Shown: one piece after another, positions 1 through 8,991 of the stretch
Layout of the letters: every line of letters starts with the position of its first letter
Numbering within the stretch: position 1 is the stretch's first letter
From: an uncultured Eubacterium sp.
GTDB lineage: Bacteria > Bacillota > Clostridia > Oscillospirales > Acutalibacteraceae
Assembly: GCA_944380635.1 (NCBI GenBank)
Contig: CALWID010000008.1
Location: 1 to 64,000, forward strand
Length of the DNA: 64,000 nucleotides
Reading direction: 5' to 3'
The notes under the pieces: model-generated
The model's input: the letters and a program-made list of their open reading frames with translations, nothing else
The model's database searches: none
Told to the model about the DNA's origin: nothing
Position numbers and translations under genes: made by a program

Positions 1-1
1 C

Positions 2-652
2 CTTGCGGTTTGGCAGATATTTTTTTCGGATTCCGCCTCATATTATCTTGCCGCGGCAATAATCCTTGTGCTTTCCCTTCTGCCGTTTTTTATCACTTAT
101 GAAAAATCTGCTCCGTCCGCAAGGGAGATTGCCCTTGTGTCTTCGCTAATCGCTCTTGCGGCAGCGTCGCGCGCGGTGTTTTATCTTGTGCCGCAGTTCA
201 AACCGATAGGAGCGGTTGTTATGGCGTCGGCGGTGTGCCTTGGGCCGCGCAGGGGGTATATCATAGGGGCGCTTTCCGCCTTTGTTTCAAATTTCATTTT
301 CGGGCAGGGCGTTTGGACTCCGTTTCAGATGGTTGCGCTCGGTATGGTCGGCTTTGCCGCCGGGCTTATATTCAAAAAAATCAAAATAAATAAGTGGCTG
401 CTTGCCGCCGTTGGATTTGTTCTTACTTTTGCGCTTTACGGTGTTGTTGCGGATTTGAGTTCCGTTTTAACAATGCTCAGCGATTATACGCTTTCCGGCG
501 TTATAGCCGTGTATGCCGCAGGGGCGCCGTTTTCGGCAATATTCGGCGGCGCAACAGCGCTGTTTCTGCTCCTTTTCGGGCAGGCGTTTATTAAAAAAAT
601 AAACCGTGTTGTAGTTAAATACGGTGTTTTGGCAGGTGAAAAAGATGAATAA
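2..652 (+). CDS. ECF transporter S-component-like membrane protein (5' partial)
   Basis: The reading frame is open from base 2, so the true start lies before the window; the GTG at 68 sits inside a hydrophobic helix and is not a convincing start. The visible part is almost entirely hydrophobic, with about five or six membrane segments. It has the small-residue-rich pattern 'GPRRGYIIGALSAFVSNF' followed by 'GQGVWTPFQM', which resembles substrate-binding S components of energy-coupling-factor vitamin transporters. Those proteins sit in the membrane and hand a vitamin or metal to a shared ATPase/T-component module. No ATPase partner lies downstream here; it may lie upstream of the window. The 3' end overlaps the next small gene by 8 bases, so they are probably co-transcribed. 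The substrate cannot be read from the sequence. Confidence 0.7.
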   Translation, partial: LAVWQIFFSDSASYYLAAAIILVLSLLPFFITYEKSAPSAREIALVSSLIALAAASRAVFYLVPQFKPIGAVVMASAVCLGPRRGYIIGALSAFVSNFIFGQGVWTPFQMVALGMVGFAAGLIFKKIKINKWLLAAVGFVLTFALYGVVADLSSVLTMLSDYTLSGVIAVYAAGAPFSAIFGGATALFLLLFGQAFIKKINRVVVKYGVLAGEKDE

Positions 653-911
653 TAAAAAGAATACAGACCCTATGGAAAAACTTTCGCAGTTTGCTTTTAC
701 AATGTCAATTATAGGTATCTGCACAATAGGTATCTGCCCTGCGTTTGCCGCAATGGGTATTGCAGTTCCCATAGTTATGAATAAAAAGAATGTTAGTATT
801 TCCGCCCAGGCAAAATCAAGAAACAAAAAAGCCTTAATAGGCGGAATTATTGCGCTTTTCCTTTTTGTGGTGGATTTGGTGCTTGTGTTTGTTTTTAAGG
901 ATAAAATATAA
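645..911 (+). CDS. small two-helix membrane protein, unknown function
   Basis: This encodes 88 residues. The ATG at 645 is preferred because AGGTGAAAAAG lies just before it; the longer TTG-initiated reading has no such site. Two hydrophobic segments (about residues 18-44 and 63-84) flank a short basic loop, a hairpin layout seen in small DUF4190-like membrane proteins, though no signature motif settles that. It overlaps the end of the ECF-like gene and is followed by a strong hairpin terminator, so the two probably form the end of one operon. A role linked to the transporter is only a guess from position. Confidence 0.6.
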   Translation: MNNKKNTDPMEKLSQFAFTMSIIGICTIGICPAFAAMGIAVPIVMNKKNVSISAQAKSRNKKALIGGIIALFLFVVDLVLVFVFKDKI

Positions 912-937
912 CTGCCTCTAAAATTAATGTTTTGCTT

Positions 938-966
938 AAACGCCTTGCATATAGCAGGGCGTTTTT
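938..966 (+). terminator. Rho-independent terminator
   Basis: A 10-bp stem (AACGCCTTGC paired with GCAGGGCGTT, one G-U pair) closes a 5-base ATATA loop at 949-953 and runs straight into TTTTT. It ends the ECF-like operon. The rest of the gap to 1221 is AT-rich and I see no gene or RNA in it. Confidence 0.8.
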
Positions 967-1221
967 ACTTGAAAAAACTGCCTGTAAATAAAATTATACA
1001 TATTGTATATATCAAAAATACAAAAAATTATATTTTGCTTAAAATTTCTTATTTTTGTATTAGGAATTTCCGTTTTTTGAATGAAAAACAGACGGAAAAC
1101 TCAAATTCGGTCTAAAAGTTTGATTTTTCTTAAATTTGTGCAAAATGCACAAATAACGCTGCTAAAATTATATAAATAATGACGAAAATATAAATAAAAT
1201 CACTTATAATTTCTTAAATAC

Positions 1222-1250
1222 TTGACTTTGATTTAAGATAAACATATAAT
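1222..1250 (+). promoter_or_regulatory. sigma-70-type promoter for the LPXTG surface protein
   Basis: TTGACT at 1222-1227 and TATAAT at 1245-1250 are separated by exactly 17 bases, a near-consensus housekeeping promoter. The start codon is at 1314, which gives a leader of roughly 55-60 bases ending in AGGAGAG (1301-1307). Confidence 0.8.
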
Positions 1251-1313
1251 ATTGATTGCAAGTGGTCTGTTTTATGACCGAAGCAATAAAAATCAAAAAA
1301 AGGAGAGATTTTG

Positions 1314-4300
1314 ATGAAAAAAAGCAAAAAGCTGCTCAGCGTTTTTCTTGCGGTAGTTATGGTGCTTTCTTCATTCACGGTCGGCTTTTATGCCATTGCC
1401 GCTGATGAAGGCGAAACCGCTGATACTGCTGTTACAGACGCGCAGGCGGCTATTGATGCGTTTGCTGTTAATGCAAAAAGATTAATCTACACCGGTTCGG
1501 TTAGTTCTTTTGTGCAGAAACATGAGCAGGCGGTTGCTGATTTTGACGCCTCAATCAAGGCGGTTAAAGCGCTTACAGAAGAGCAGAAACTTCAGTTAGA
1601 CCCGGCTCATTATGCTTTTATTTTTGCAAGCGCAGCAGAGAAAGTCGGCGATGAAGCCGGTAAGTCTTCTACTGAAGAAAGGCAACTTTACGGCACTGTT
1701 GAAGCATTTTCTGAGGTAGAGGATCTGGTTGGTGAATTACCTTCCACTTATCAGGATGTTTATGACGCTTACATTTCTTACTATAAAGTAGAAAACAATG
1801 TTGCGTCAGACGACTTTACTTGGGAAGACAATGAGGACGCCAAAGCGTCTCTTGAAACATTCGCAGATGTTGTCAGCGGTTTTGATGCCAGCCAGTTGGC
1901 ATTTTCAAACTACCTTACACCTGTATCAGGCGGATTCGTATTTACCAATAGTTACAGTAGTTCCGATTCTCACGGTGGCACAATAGGCGCCAATAACGGC
2001 AATACTGTAAACAATCTTATTTCCTATTACTACGGTTATGAAACTGCCAACACAGAGTTAGAGGCAGAGCCGGAAACAGTTGCCGTAACTGACTTTATCA
2101 GCCACAGAGACGAAGCGCTTGGTGGAATAATTCCGGAAAGCAATTCCTGGAGAAATAATGAAGACGGCGAGCCTTACACCGCAGTTGATATGGTAGAGGC
2201 GTTTGAGGCTTATGCTCCGCTTGAAACGGAATATCTTGAGAAGAATGTAGTTCCGATTGCAGAGAAAGTAATTAATGAGGTCCTTGCAATTTTTGAAACT
2301 GCATATCCCGGACTTACAGAGGCTATAAACAGCGTTGTTGAATCCGGAATGCAGGCTATTGAAGACCCTGATGGCGCCGATATTGACGCTCTTGAAGAAA
2401 TGGTTGCCTCTTGGAATTCTGTATCAAATGAAGCAAAAGACGCTATCGCTAACAACTCAAGCCTTGTTCTCGGCGGCGTTTTAAATGTTCCTATGCAGTT
2501 TGACGCGGAAACTGATGCAGCAACTGCTTATCATAATGCGCCTTCTTATACAAAACTTACTGTTTCAGCAGTTATTTCACAGGTGCAGACTATTTTAGAC
2601 AACGCTAAATTAAACGAATTTAATGAAAAAGTAAATTCTATTGATGTGGATTCCTGCACTGCTGAAGAAGTTGCAGAAGTTCAGGCGCTTTATGCAAGCC
2701 TTGGCACAGTTGCTGATTCCGTATCAGAAGAAGTGTTTGATAAATTTGTTCAAATCATAACTCCTATTAAGGATACAACTGATTTTGCAGATGAAATTGC
2801 TGCGTTCCAGCCTGCTGATTTTGTTCGCCCAACAAACAGTAAAGTTGCGTGGACAGAAGGCGGTATTCAGTCTTTCGTAGATAAACTCGGCGGACTTGTA
2901 GGCAGTTTTGTAAATCTTAACGATATTCTTTCAGATAATCTTTATCAGGTTTCAATCATCAAAGAGATATTCAATCTTTATGCTTCACTTTCACATAATG
3001 AAACACAGATTGAAGCCGAAGGATTATCCCTTAAACTTAGTTCAGTTATAGGACTTATTGTAAACCCAACAATCATTGCCAATAATCTTGTTGAAGATAA
3101 GTTTTCAGGTGCTGCTGAAAAGATGAGAGGTATTAGCCTTTCAGATGATGATCCGGAAGGCACAACTCTTCTTGATAAACTTGCCGCAACAGAGTTTACA
3201 GCAGAAGATTTTGGATTTAAAAACGGAGACAGAGACGGATTTATAAACGCTCTTCTTGCAGTTCTTCGTCCTATTACCACACTTCTTGACCCGGATGCAG
3301 AACTCAATGCTTATGTTGCTACAATTCCGATCGGAATCAAGATGTTTGGCTATACAGTTGGTGCAGACGGTTCCTATAACCCGGGCGCTTATGAGCAGCT
3401 CTTGCCGCTCTTTGAGCAACTTGGTATGAACGATCTTCCAACAGCTGAAGAATATGAAGCAAATTATTACAATGTTAAGGAAGAATCAGGCGCGGCTGTT
3501 GCTGCTGATGAATTCTTAAGACCTATCATTGATTCGCTCTTAACTAATGTTGTAGACCCGATTGCTAATGACCCGCTTAACGGCCTTATTGATATTCTTC
3601 CCCGCCTTGCTTATGTTGTAGACGGAGACAGACTTAATACTTATATTAAGGGCGCGCTTTCACAACTTGGAATCCTCAGCGGACTTGCCAGTTCGCTTGA
3701 CCTTTCAACTGCCGCTATCAACAATCTTATCCCGGATTCAATAGATGTTGGCGCTCTTATCGGCGACGGTACAGAACTTGTTCTCAATATCGGCGACCTT
3801 CCTTGGTCAACACTTGCAAATTGCGCAACACTCAGCGCTGTTCCGAGTTCAACTATATATAACGAATACACACTTCTCAGAACAGGTGAAACAGACAGTT
3901 GTATTTCCACTGTTATGTATTTCCTGTATGATGTAGCGCTTGCTGATGACGCTACTTATAATGCCATCAAGACTCTTGTTAAGGGAGTAGTTCCGGATAA
4001 TCTGTCTTCATTGATAGACGGCGTATTCGAAATTGCTCTTAACCCTGCTCATGACGCAGGCAACAGATATGACGGTTACGGTCTTATTCTTGATAATTCG
4101 CTTATCGGCGGCACACCAACCGGCAATGAAATCTGGAGAGTTAATGCTGCTGCCGGTGAAGGCGGCACAATCACCCCAAGCGGCGATATTGCTGTTAAAC
4201 AGGCAGATTCCAGAACATTCGCAATTACCGCAAATGATGGCTACACAATCAGTTCTCTTACTGTAAACGGCACGGCTGTTGCAGACGCTGCCGGAAAGAC

Positions 4301-4682
4301 TGCTTACGATTATACAGTAAGCGGTGCTGATGTAACATCTGCTGATCCCGCAAATCAGAATACAACAGATTTAACAATAGCCGTAACATTCGCTGATGAA
4401 AGCGGCGAGCCGGCTCCCGGTCCTGATGAACCGTCTGATCCGTCTAATCCGTCTAACCCGTCTGACCCGGGCCAGGGCGGCAATAATGATAGCGGTTCAA
4501 ACAACGGCGGCTCAAGTAACACTAATAACGGCTCAACTCTTCCGCTGGTAGATAACAATAATCCTAACCTACCTAATACCGGCGCTCAGGAGATTGCAGG
4601 CATGAGTGTTATTACCGTTGTTATCGCGCTTGCTGCTGGTATGATTGTTTGGTTCATTCTTAGAAAAAGAATTGCTGAATAA
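1314..4682 (+). CDS. large LPXTG-anchored surface protein with InlB-like repeat
   Basis: This is a 1122-residue secreted protein. The ATG at 1314 lies 6 bases after AGGAGAG; the TTG at 1311 is too close to that site. The order of parts is: signal peptide (residues 1 to about 29, cleavage near 'YAIA'); a long acidic, mostly helical, Ala/Glu-rich ectodomain that I do not recognise (about 30-935); a beta-rich segment near 940-1027 that resembles divergent InlB B-repeats ('GGTITPSG', 'YTISSLTVNG'); a Pro/Ser/Asn/Gly spacer; LPNTG at 1086-1090; a hydrophobic helix; and the tail RKRIAE. This is the classic sortase sorting signal, so the protein should be covalently linked to peptidoglycan. No sortase gene lies in the window. 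It is transcribed alone, between its own promoter and terminator. Adhesion or a wall-structural role is inference from architecture. Confidence 0.85.
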   Translation: MKKSKKLLSVFLAVVMVLSSFTVGFYAIAADEGETADTAVTDAQAAIDAFAVNAKRLIYTGSVSSFVQKHEQAVADFDASIKAVKALTEEQKLQLDPAHYAFIFASAAEKVGDEAGKSSTEERQLYGTVEAFSEVEDLVGELPSTYQDVYDAYISYYKVENNVASDDFTWEDNEDAKASLETFADVVSGFDASQLAFSNYLTPVSGGFVFTNSYSSSDSHGGTIGANNGNTVNNLISYYYGYETANTELEAEPETVAVTDFISHRDEALGGIIPESNSWRNNEDGEPYTAVDMVEAFEAYAPLETEYLEKNVVPIAEKVINEVLAIFETAYPGLTEAINSVVESGMQAIEDPDGADIDALEEMVASWNSVSNEAKDAIANNSSLVLGGVLNVPMQFDAETDAATAYHNAPSYTKLTVSAVISQVQTILDNAKLNEFNEKVNSIDVDSCTAEEVAEVQALYASLGTVADSVSEEVFDKFVQIITPIKDTTDFADEIAAFQPADFVRPTNSKVAWTEGGIQSFVDKLGGLVGSFVNLNDILSDNLYQVSIIKEIFNLYASLSHNETQIEAEGLSLKLSSVIGLIVNPTIIANNLVEDKFSGAAEKMRGISLSDDDPEGTTLLDKLAATEFTAEDFGFKNGDRDGFINALLAVLRPITTLLDPDAELNAYVATIPIGIKMFGYTVGADGSYNPGAYEQLLPLFEQLGMNDLPTAEEYEANYYNVKEESGAAVAADEFLRPIIDSLLTNVVDPIANDPLNGLIDILPRLAYVVDGDRLNTYIKGALSQLGILSGLASSLDLSTAAINNLIPDSIDVGALIGDGTELVLNIGDLPWSTLANCATLSAVPSSTIYNEYTLLRTGETDSCISTVMYFLYDVALADDATYNAIKTLVKGVVPDNLSSLIDGVFEIALNPAHDAGNRYDGYGLILDNSLIGGTPTGNEIWRVNAAAGEGGTITPSGDIAVKQADSRTFAITANDGYTISSLTVNGTAVADAAGKTAYDYTVSGADVTSADPANQNTTDLTIAVTFADESGEPAPGPDEPSDPSNPSNPSDPGQGGNNDSGSNNGGSSNTNNGSTLPLVDNNNPNLPNTGAQEIAGMSVITVVIALAAGMIVWFILRKRIAE
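4431..4466 (+). repeat. 9-bp tandem repeat in the wall-spanning spacer
   Basis: Four back-to-back copies of CCGTCTRAY (units at 4431, 4440, 4449 and 4458) encode Pro-Ser-Asp/Asn triplets in the spacer before LPNTG. In-frame slippage would change spacer length without breaking the protein. Confidence 0.8.
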
Positions 4683-4724
4683 AACCATAATACTACGGCA
4701 TACCAAATAGAGGCGAATATTTCA

Positions 4725-4760
4725 AAAGGGGCTGTTCCGAAAGGAGCAGCCCCAAAATTT
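4725..4760 (+). terminator. Rho-independent terminator after the LPXTG gene
   Basis: GGGGCTG (4729-4735) pairs with CAGCCCC (4748-4754). The stem is extended inward by TTCC/GGAG around a GAAA tetraloop and followed by AAAATTTTTA. Confidence 0.85.
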
Positions 4761-4802
4761 TTATACCCGTATTAAATTATTTCGGCTGTATATAATTAAT
4801 AT

Positions 4803-4845
4803 AAAAAGCAAGCCGCATATCTTGTAACAAGCGGCTTGCTTTTTT
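4803..4845. terminator. bidirectional terminator
   Basis: GCAAGCCGC (4808-4816) pairs with GCGGCTTGC (4831-4839). An A-run lies on the left and a T-run on the right, so it can stop transcription from both sides. It separates the plus-strand LPXTG gene from the convergent minus-strand operon. Confidence 0.85.
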
Positions 4846-4850
4846 GCGTT

Positions 4851-5183
4851 TTATTTATTTTTACCCGGTTTTTTCTTATCAGTTTCTCGGAATTTTTTGC
4901 CGGTAATTTTTTCAATTATCTTTTTTATTCCGAATGTTATTGCAATGCAAAGCGGAAAGTACGGAGTAAACGGCCCTGCCCAAAAAGCAAGATATGCCGT
5001 TGCAACAACAGAGCCGAGTTTAACGCCGAATAATATGTGCAGCAGATAGCCGCCCCATACCGGCGTATACATTACAACCACAACTATAAGCAGCAGCACA
5101 AGTGTGCGCCAGTCCTTGCATTCGCTCCATATCCATTTGCAAAAATTGATTGCTTTTGTTTTTATTTTTCTGAAAAATTCCAT
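4851..5183 (-). CDS. small basic membrane protein, unknown function
   Basis: This encodes 110 residues with an amphipathic basic N-terminus ('RKIKTKAINFCKWIW'), two to three hydrophobic stretches (about residues 27-55 and 58-85) and a Lys-rich C-terminal tail. I do not recognise a family. It follows galE by 63 bases on the same strand and ends at the bidirectional terminator, so it is probably the last gene of a proS-galE operon. The ribosome binding site before the ATG at 5183 is weak. Confidence 0.6.
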   Translation of the reverse strand: MEFFRKIKTKAINFCKWIWSECKDWRTLVLLLIVVVVMYTPVWGGYLLHILFGVKLGSVVATAYLAFWAGPFTPYFPLCIAITFGIKKIIEKITGKKFRETDKKKPGKNK

Positions 5184-5246
5184 AGCCGCATATTTACCGG
5201 TTGCCTTTTTAACGGTAAAACTTTTGCTTTCCCCGGGTTGTGAACT

Positions 5247-6263
5247 TCAATCGGGATAGCCGTTTGGATTTTGCTTTTGCCAGCGCCAACTATCCTCGCA
5301 CATTTCCTCAATATCCCTTTGCGCTTTCCAGCCGAGTTCCCTGTATGCTTTGCTCGGGTCTGAATAGCATGTGGCAATATCGCCGTCGCGGCGGGGGCCT
5401 ATTTTATACGGAATTTTAACGCCGGAGGCTTTTTCAAACGCTTTTACAACATCAAGCACACTGTATCCTTTGCCGGTGCCGAGATTGTAAATAAACAGCC
5501 CCTCAGCGCCCTCAACTTTTTCAACCGCCTTAATGTGCCCCAAAGCAAGGTCAACAACATGAATGTAATCGCGCACGCCGGTGCCGTCCGGTGTGTCATA
5601 ATCATTTCCCCACACATTCAGGTATTCGCGTTTTCCTATGGCTACCTGAGTAATATACGGCATAAGATTGTTTGGAATGCCGTTCGGGTCCTCGCCCATA
5701 GTGCCGCTCTTGTGTGCGCCGATGGGGTTGAAATAACGCAGCAGGCAGATAGACCAGGTGTTGTCAGAAGTATAAAGGTCTTTAAGTATACACTCAATCA
5801 TATATTTTGTTCTGCCGTAAGGGTTAGTAACTCCGCCCACTTCCATATCTTCCGTAAGCGGGGAAACATTGTTCATACCGTAAACGGTGGCGGAAGAAGA
5901 AAATACTATTTTTTTGCAGCCGTTATCACGCATAACCTCAAGTAGCACAAGCGTGCCGTTTACATTATTGTCAAAATATTCAAGCGGCTTGTGCACACTT
6001 TCGCCAACAGCCTTTAAGCCGGCAAAATGAATAACGGAATCTATTTTTTCTTTTTTAAATATCTCGTCAAGGCCTTTTTTATCCCTTATATCACATTCGT
6101 AAAATTTAAAATCCTTGTTTACCAGCGCCCTGATTCTGTCCAGGCTGGATTTTTTGCAGTTGTAAAAATTATCTACTATAACAACATCTTTTCCCGCGTT
6201 CAGAAGTTCAACGCAAGTGTGGCTTCCGATATATCCGGCGCCGCCTGTTACCAATACAGCCAT
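5247..6263 (-). CDS. galE: UDP-glucose 4-epimerase
   Basis: This cytosolic extended short-chain dehydrogenase interconverts UDP-glucose and UDP-galactose (Leloir pathway and supply of UDP-Gal for surface glycans). It has 338 residues, the usual length. The NAD-binding glycine motif GGAGYIG is at residues 7-13. The catalytic serine lies in 'FSSSATVYG' (121-129), and the Y149-x3-K153 pair lies in 'YGRTK'. The start at 6263 has a strong GGAGG-type site a few bases upstream. It begins 43 bases after the proS stop. The surface-glycan locus starting at 27 kb could draw on its product. An epimerase for UDP-GlcNAc is possible, since this family overlaps in specificity. Confidence 0.92.
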   Translation of the reverse strand: MAVLVTGGAGYIGSHTCVELLNAGKDVVIVDNFYNCKKSSLDRIRALVNKDFKFYECDIRDKKGLDEIFKKEKIDSVIHFAGLKAVGESVHKPLEYFDNNVNGTLVLLEVMRDNGCKKIVFSSSATVYGMNNVSPLTEDMEVGGVTNPYGRTKYMIECILKDLYTSDNTWSICLLRYFNPIGAHKSGTMGEDPNGIPNNLMPYITQVAIGKREYLNVWGNDYDTPDGTGVRDYIHVVDLALGHIKAVEKVEGAEGLFIYNLGTGKGYSVLDVVKAFEKASGVKIPYKIGPRRDGDIATCYSDPSKAYRELGWKAQRDIEEMCEDSWRWQKQNPNGYPD

Positions 6264-6306
6264 AATTGTACCTCCGTATTACAATATTAAGATATTTATT
6301 TTTTTA

Positions 6307-7749
6307 TTAATATGCTTTGCCCCAATACAGCATTTTCTTTGCGGGTTTGCCGCAGCAAACGCAAACATCGGAAATATTTTCCTGCTCAAGAGGAATGCAG
6401 CGGGAGCCTACTCCCGTGATTTCTTTTACCTTATCCTCGCACGCCTCGTCGCCGCACCACATGGCTTTAACAAAGCCGTCGCCGTTTTCCTCAAGCGCTT
6501 TTGTTATCTCATCCATTGTTTTGCAGGTATATGTGCGTCTTTCTCTGTTTTCAAGGGCAGCCTCATAAAGTCCGCTGCGCACTTCTTCCAGTTTCTGCAG
6601 AATAACTGTTTCAAGTTCGTCAAGTGAAACAAAAGTCTTTTCCCTGTTGTGGCGTGTAACTATTACGCACTGGTTCTTTTCAATATCTTTAGGGCCTATC
6701 TCAACTCTTACAGGCACGCCTTTCATCTCATATTCGGCAAATTTCCAGCCGGGCGTGTTTTCAGATACATCAATATCCGCGCGGCATATTTTTTTTAGTC
6801 TGTCGCAAACGGCGTTTGCCTTTTCAAGCACGCCTTCTTTATGCTGCGCTATCGGTATAACCATAACCTGAACGGGCGCAACAGCCGGCGGCAAAACAAG
6901 CCCGTTGTTATCACCGTGAGTCATTATTATTGCGCCTATAAGGCGTGTTGTCATACCCCATGAAGTTTGATAGGGGTATTGCAGTTTATTGTTTCTATCC
7001 GCAAACTGAATGTCAAACGCTTTGGCAAATCCGTTTCCGAAATAGTGCGATGTGCCCGCCTGGAGCGCTTTGCCGTCGTGCATAAGAGCCTCTATGCAGT
7101 ATGTGCGCTCTGCGCCGGCAAATTTATCACTGTCCGTTTTCATACCCTGAATAACGGGTATTGCAAGGTATTTCTGGCAGAATTCGGTATATATGTTGAG
7201 CATTCTCTCTGTTTCCTCAATAGCCTCTTCGGCTGTTTCGTGCAGAGTGTGCCCCTCCTGCCACAAAAATTCTCTTGAGCGCAGGAAAGGTCTTGTTGTC
7301 TTTTCCCAGCGCACAACGGACACCCACTGGTTATAAAGTTTCGGCAAATCTCTGTAAGAATGCACTATATTTTTGAAATGCTCGCAGAAAAGAGTTTCTG
7401 AAGTCGGGCGAACGCAAAGCCTTTCCTCAAGTTGTTCGTTTCCGCCCATTGTTACCCATGCGCACTCGGGAGCAAATCCCTCAACATGGTCTTTCTCTTT
7501 CTGAAGCAGGCTTTCGGGAATAAACATAGGCATGCAAACATTTTTGTGCCCCGTTGCTTTAAACATTGAGTCAAGTATCTTCTGTATGTTTTCCCATATG
7601 GCGTAGCCGTACGGGCGGATTACCATACATCCCTTAACGCTTGTGTATTCAATAAGTTCCGCCTTTTTGCAAATATCGGTGTACCATTTGGCGAAATCCT
7701 CATCCATAGAGGTAATATCGTCCACCATTTTTTTCTGCTCTTTTGCCAT
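6307..7749 (-). CDS. proS: proline--tRNA ligase, archaeal/eukaryotic-type
   Basis: This cytosolic class II synthetase charges tRNA-Pro. It has 480 residues. I place the start at the ATG at 7749 (MAKEQKK) because GAAGGAG sits just before it; an in-frame ATG six codons upstream would put that site inside the gene. Class II motifs are visible ('[20 protein letters not shown]', 'RPTSET', '[12 protein letters not shown]'). There is no long editing insertion between motifs 2 and 3. A Cys-rich C-terminal domain ('CGDEAC', 'CVCCGK') ends in a tyrosine. Those traits mark the short archaeal/eukaryotic ProRS type, which is common in Clostridia. The leader is only about 55 bases, too short for a T-box. 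galE follows in the same direction. Confidence 0.93.
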   Translation of the reverse strand: MAKEQKKMVDDITSMDEDFAKWYTDICKKAELIEYTSVKGCMVIRPYGYAIWENIQKILDSMFKATGHKNVCMPMFIPESLLQKEKDHVEGFAPECAWVTMGGNEQLEERLCVRPTSETLFCEHFKNIVHSYRDLPKLYNQWVSVVRWEKTTRPFLRSREFLWQEGHTLHETAEEAIEETERMLNIYTEFCQKYLAIPVIQGMKTDSDKFAGAERTYCIEALMHDGKALQAGTSHYFGNGFAKAFDIQFADRNNKLQYPYQTSWGMTTRLIGAIIMTHGDNNGLVLPPAVAPVQVMVIPIAQHKEGVLEKANAVCDRLKKICRADIDVSENTPGWKFAEYEMKGVPVRVEIGPKDIEKNQCVIVTRHNREKTFVSLDELETVILQKLEEVRSGLYEAALENRERRTYTCKTMDEITKALEENGDGFVKAMWCGDEACEDKVKEITGVGSRCIPLEQENISDVCVCCGKPAKKMLYWGKAY

Positions 7750-7810
7750 AATTTCTCCTTCGGTCATATTATTATATGTAATTAATATTTATATAGACTT
7801 AAGCAAAAAT

Positions 7811-7839
7811 ATTATAAACCATATATTTCTATAAGTAAA
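7811..7839 (-). promoter_or_regulatory. possible promoter for proS
   Basis: On the minus strand TTTACT (7839-7834) and TATAAT (7816-7811) are spaced by 17 bases, upstream of the proS start at 7749. The region is very AT-rich, so a chance match is possible. Confidence 0.4.
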
Positions 7840-7915
7840 TATAACATTTTGATAAAAAAATTTGTATTTCGCAAGTGGTTTTTTATACAAAAAGAATTAA
7901 TTTGCGGATAAACTG

Positions 7916-7943
7916 TTGCAAAATGGGTTAGAAGTGCTATAAT
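7916..7943 (+). promoter_or_regulatory. promoter of the ATP synthase operon
   Basis: TTGCAA (7916-7921) and TATAAT (7938-7943) are 16 bases apart. Transcription should begin near 7950. That leaves no room for a ribosome binding site before the ATG at 7958 and supports a start downstream of GGGAGG (7964-7969). Confidence 0.75.
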
Positions 7944-7978
7944 GAGCGTGAATTTAAATGAATGGGAGGCGAGTGCTT

Positions 7979-8674
7979 TTGGATATAGGCGAAAGGCTTG
8001 TAGATGAACTTAATTGCGAAGATATATTCTCATTCAATGTTTTCGGCTTAAATGTAACTATAAAAGAATCCATTGTAGTTATGTGGATAATAATGGCGGT
8101 TGTAATGATACTTTCCCTCATTTTAACCCGTAATCTTAAGGTAGAGGGCGAAATAAGTAAGCGCCAGTTGTTTCTTGAGATGTGCGTGGAAAAAATGGCA
8201 AACTTCTTTAGAGCAAATATAGGCGCGGGCGCTGAAAAGCACCTTTCGTGGCTTATGTCGCTCGCCGTTGTAATAGGCGCGTCAAATATGGTGGGTATCT
8301 TCGGATTTAAGCCGCCTACCAAGGATATTAATGTTACAATGGGTCTTGCTCTTTGCAGCATTATCTATATTCAGTATGCCAGCATAAATGCCCGCGGAGT
8401 GCGCGGCTGGCTCAAAAGTTTTGCTGAGCCGTCGCCGATAGTCATTTTTAACAATGTGCTTGAACTCGGCATTAAGCCGCTTTCGCTTTGCGTGCGTCTT
8501 TTTGGCAATATCATAGGCGCTTTCATTCTTATGGAACTTATAAAAATGGTGGTTCCTGTTGTTGTGCCAATGGTGTTCAGCCTTTATTTTGATTTGTTTG
8601 ACGGATTTATTCAGGCATATGTATTTGTATTTTTAAATTCAGTGTATATTCAGGAGGCAATAGGCAGCGAATAG
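7979..8674 (+). CDS. atpB: F-type ATP synthase subunit a
   Basis: This is the membrane stator subunit that provides the two ion half-channels beside the c-ring. It has about 231 residues and five to six helices. The essential arginine is in 'LCVRLFGNIIGA', the family hallmark. The start is chosen by the ribosome binding site: GGGAGG at 7964-7969 lies 9 bases from TTG 7979 but only 3 from GTG 7973. It also lies downstream of ATG 7958, which would be nearly leaderless. ATG 7958 is the alternative and would add seven residues. It is the first gene of atpBEFHAGDC. No atpI or atpZ precedes it. Confidence 0.92.
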   Translation: MDIGERLVDELNCEDIFSFNVFGLNVTIKESIVVMWIIMAVVMILSLILTRNLKVEGEISKRQLFLEMCVEKMANFFRANIGAGAEKHLSWLMSLAVVIGASNMVGIFGFKPPTKDINVTMGLALCSIIYIQYASINARGVRGWLKSFAEPSPIVIFNNVLELGIKPLSLCVRLFGNIIGAFILMELIKMVVPVVVPMVFSLYFDLFDGFIQAYVFVFLNSVYIQEAIGSE

Positions 8675-8725
8675 CGGCCGCGCCTTTTAGAATAAATATT
8701 TTAAAGTTTTAAAGGAGAAATTTTT

Positions 8726-8953
8726 ATGTCTACATCAGTTATTGCTATTGCTGCGGCAATCGCAGCTCTCGGCGGTGTTCTTGCCGGTTTCGGAATCGCT
8801 ATGGCAACAGGTAAGGCGGCAGACGCTATTGCCCGTCAGCCAGAGGCAGCAGGGGATATAAGAACTACTCTTATTCTCGGCGGCGCTCTTGCAGAGGCAA
8901 CTGCTGTTTACTGTTTGGTTGCCAGCATTCTTATTATATTTATGCTCGCTTAA
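8726..8953 (+). CDS. atpE: F-type ATP synthase subunit c
   Basis: This 75-residue hairpin proteolipid forms the rotor ring. Helix 1 is Gly/Ala-rich, the polar loop carries 'ARQPEA', and helix 2 holds the ion-carrying glutamate in 'GGALAEATAVY'. Compared with the well-studied Na+ rotor of Ilyobacter tartaricus, the helix-1 glutamine is replaced by a hydrophobic residue and the serine after the glutamate by alanine. The complete Na+ site is therefore absent and H+ coupling is the better prediction. An AAAGGAG site precedes the ATG. The protein is slightly shorter than most bacterial c subunits. Confidence 0.93.
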   Translation: MSTSVIAIAAAIAALGGVLAGFGIAMATGKAADAIARQPEAAGDIRTTLILGGALAEATAVYCLVASILIIFMLA

Positions 8954-8991
8954 TTTTGCGCTCGCTTCCGGCGCGGAAAGGAAATGTAAAT

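Noticed and set aside
927-1115. Plus-strand 62-codon open frame between the small membrane protein and the LPXTG gene
   Set aside because: It starts just before the terminator stem (938-966), has no ribosome binding site and has an AT-driven composition with no recognisable pattern.
7750-7915. T-box leader upstream of proS
   Set aside because: The leader is short and AT-rich, and no T-box core sequence or antiterminator stem was visible. The same holds upstream of gltX.
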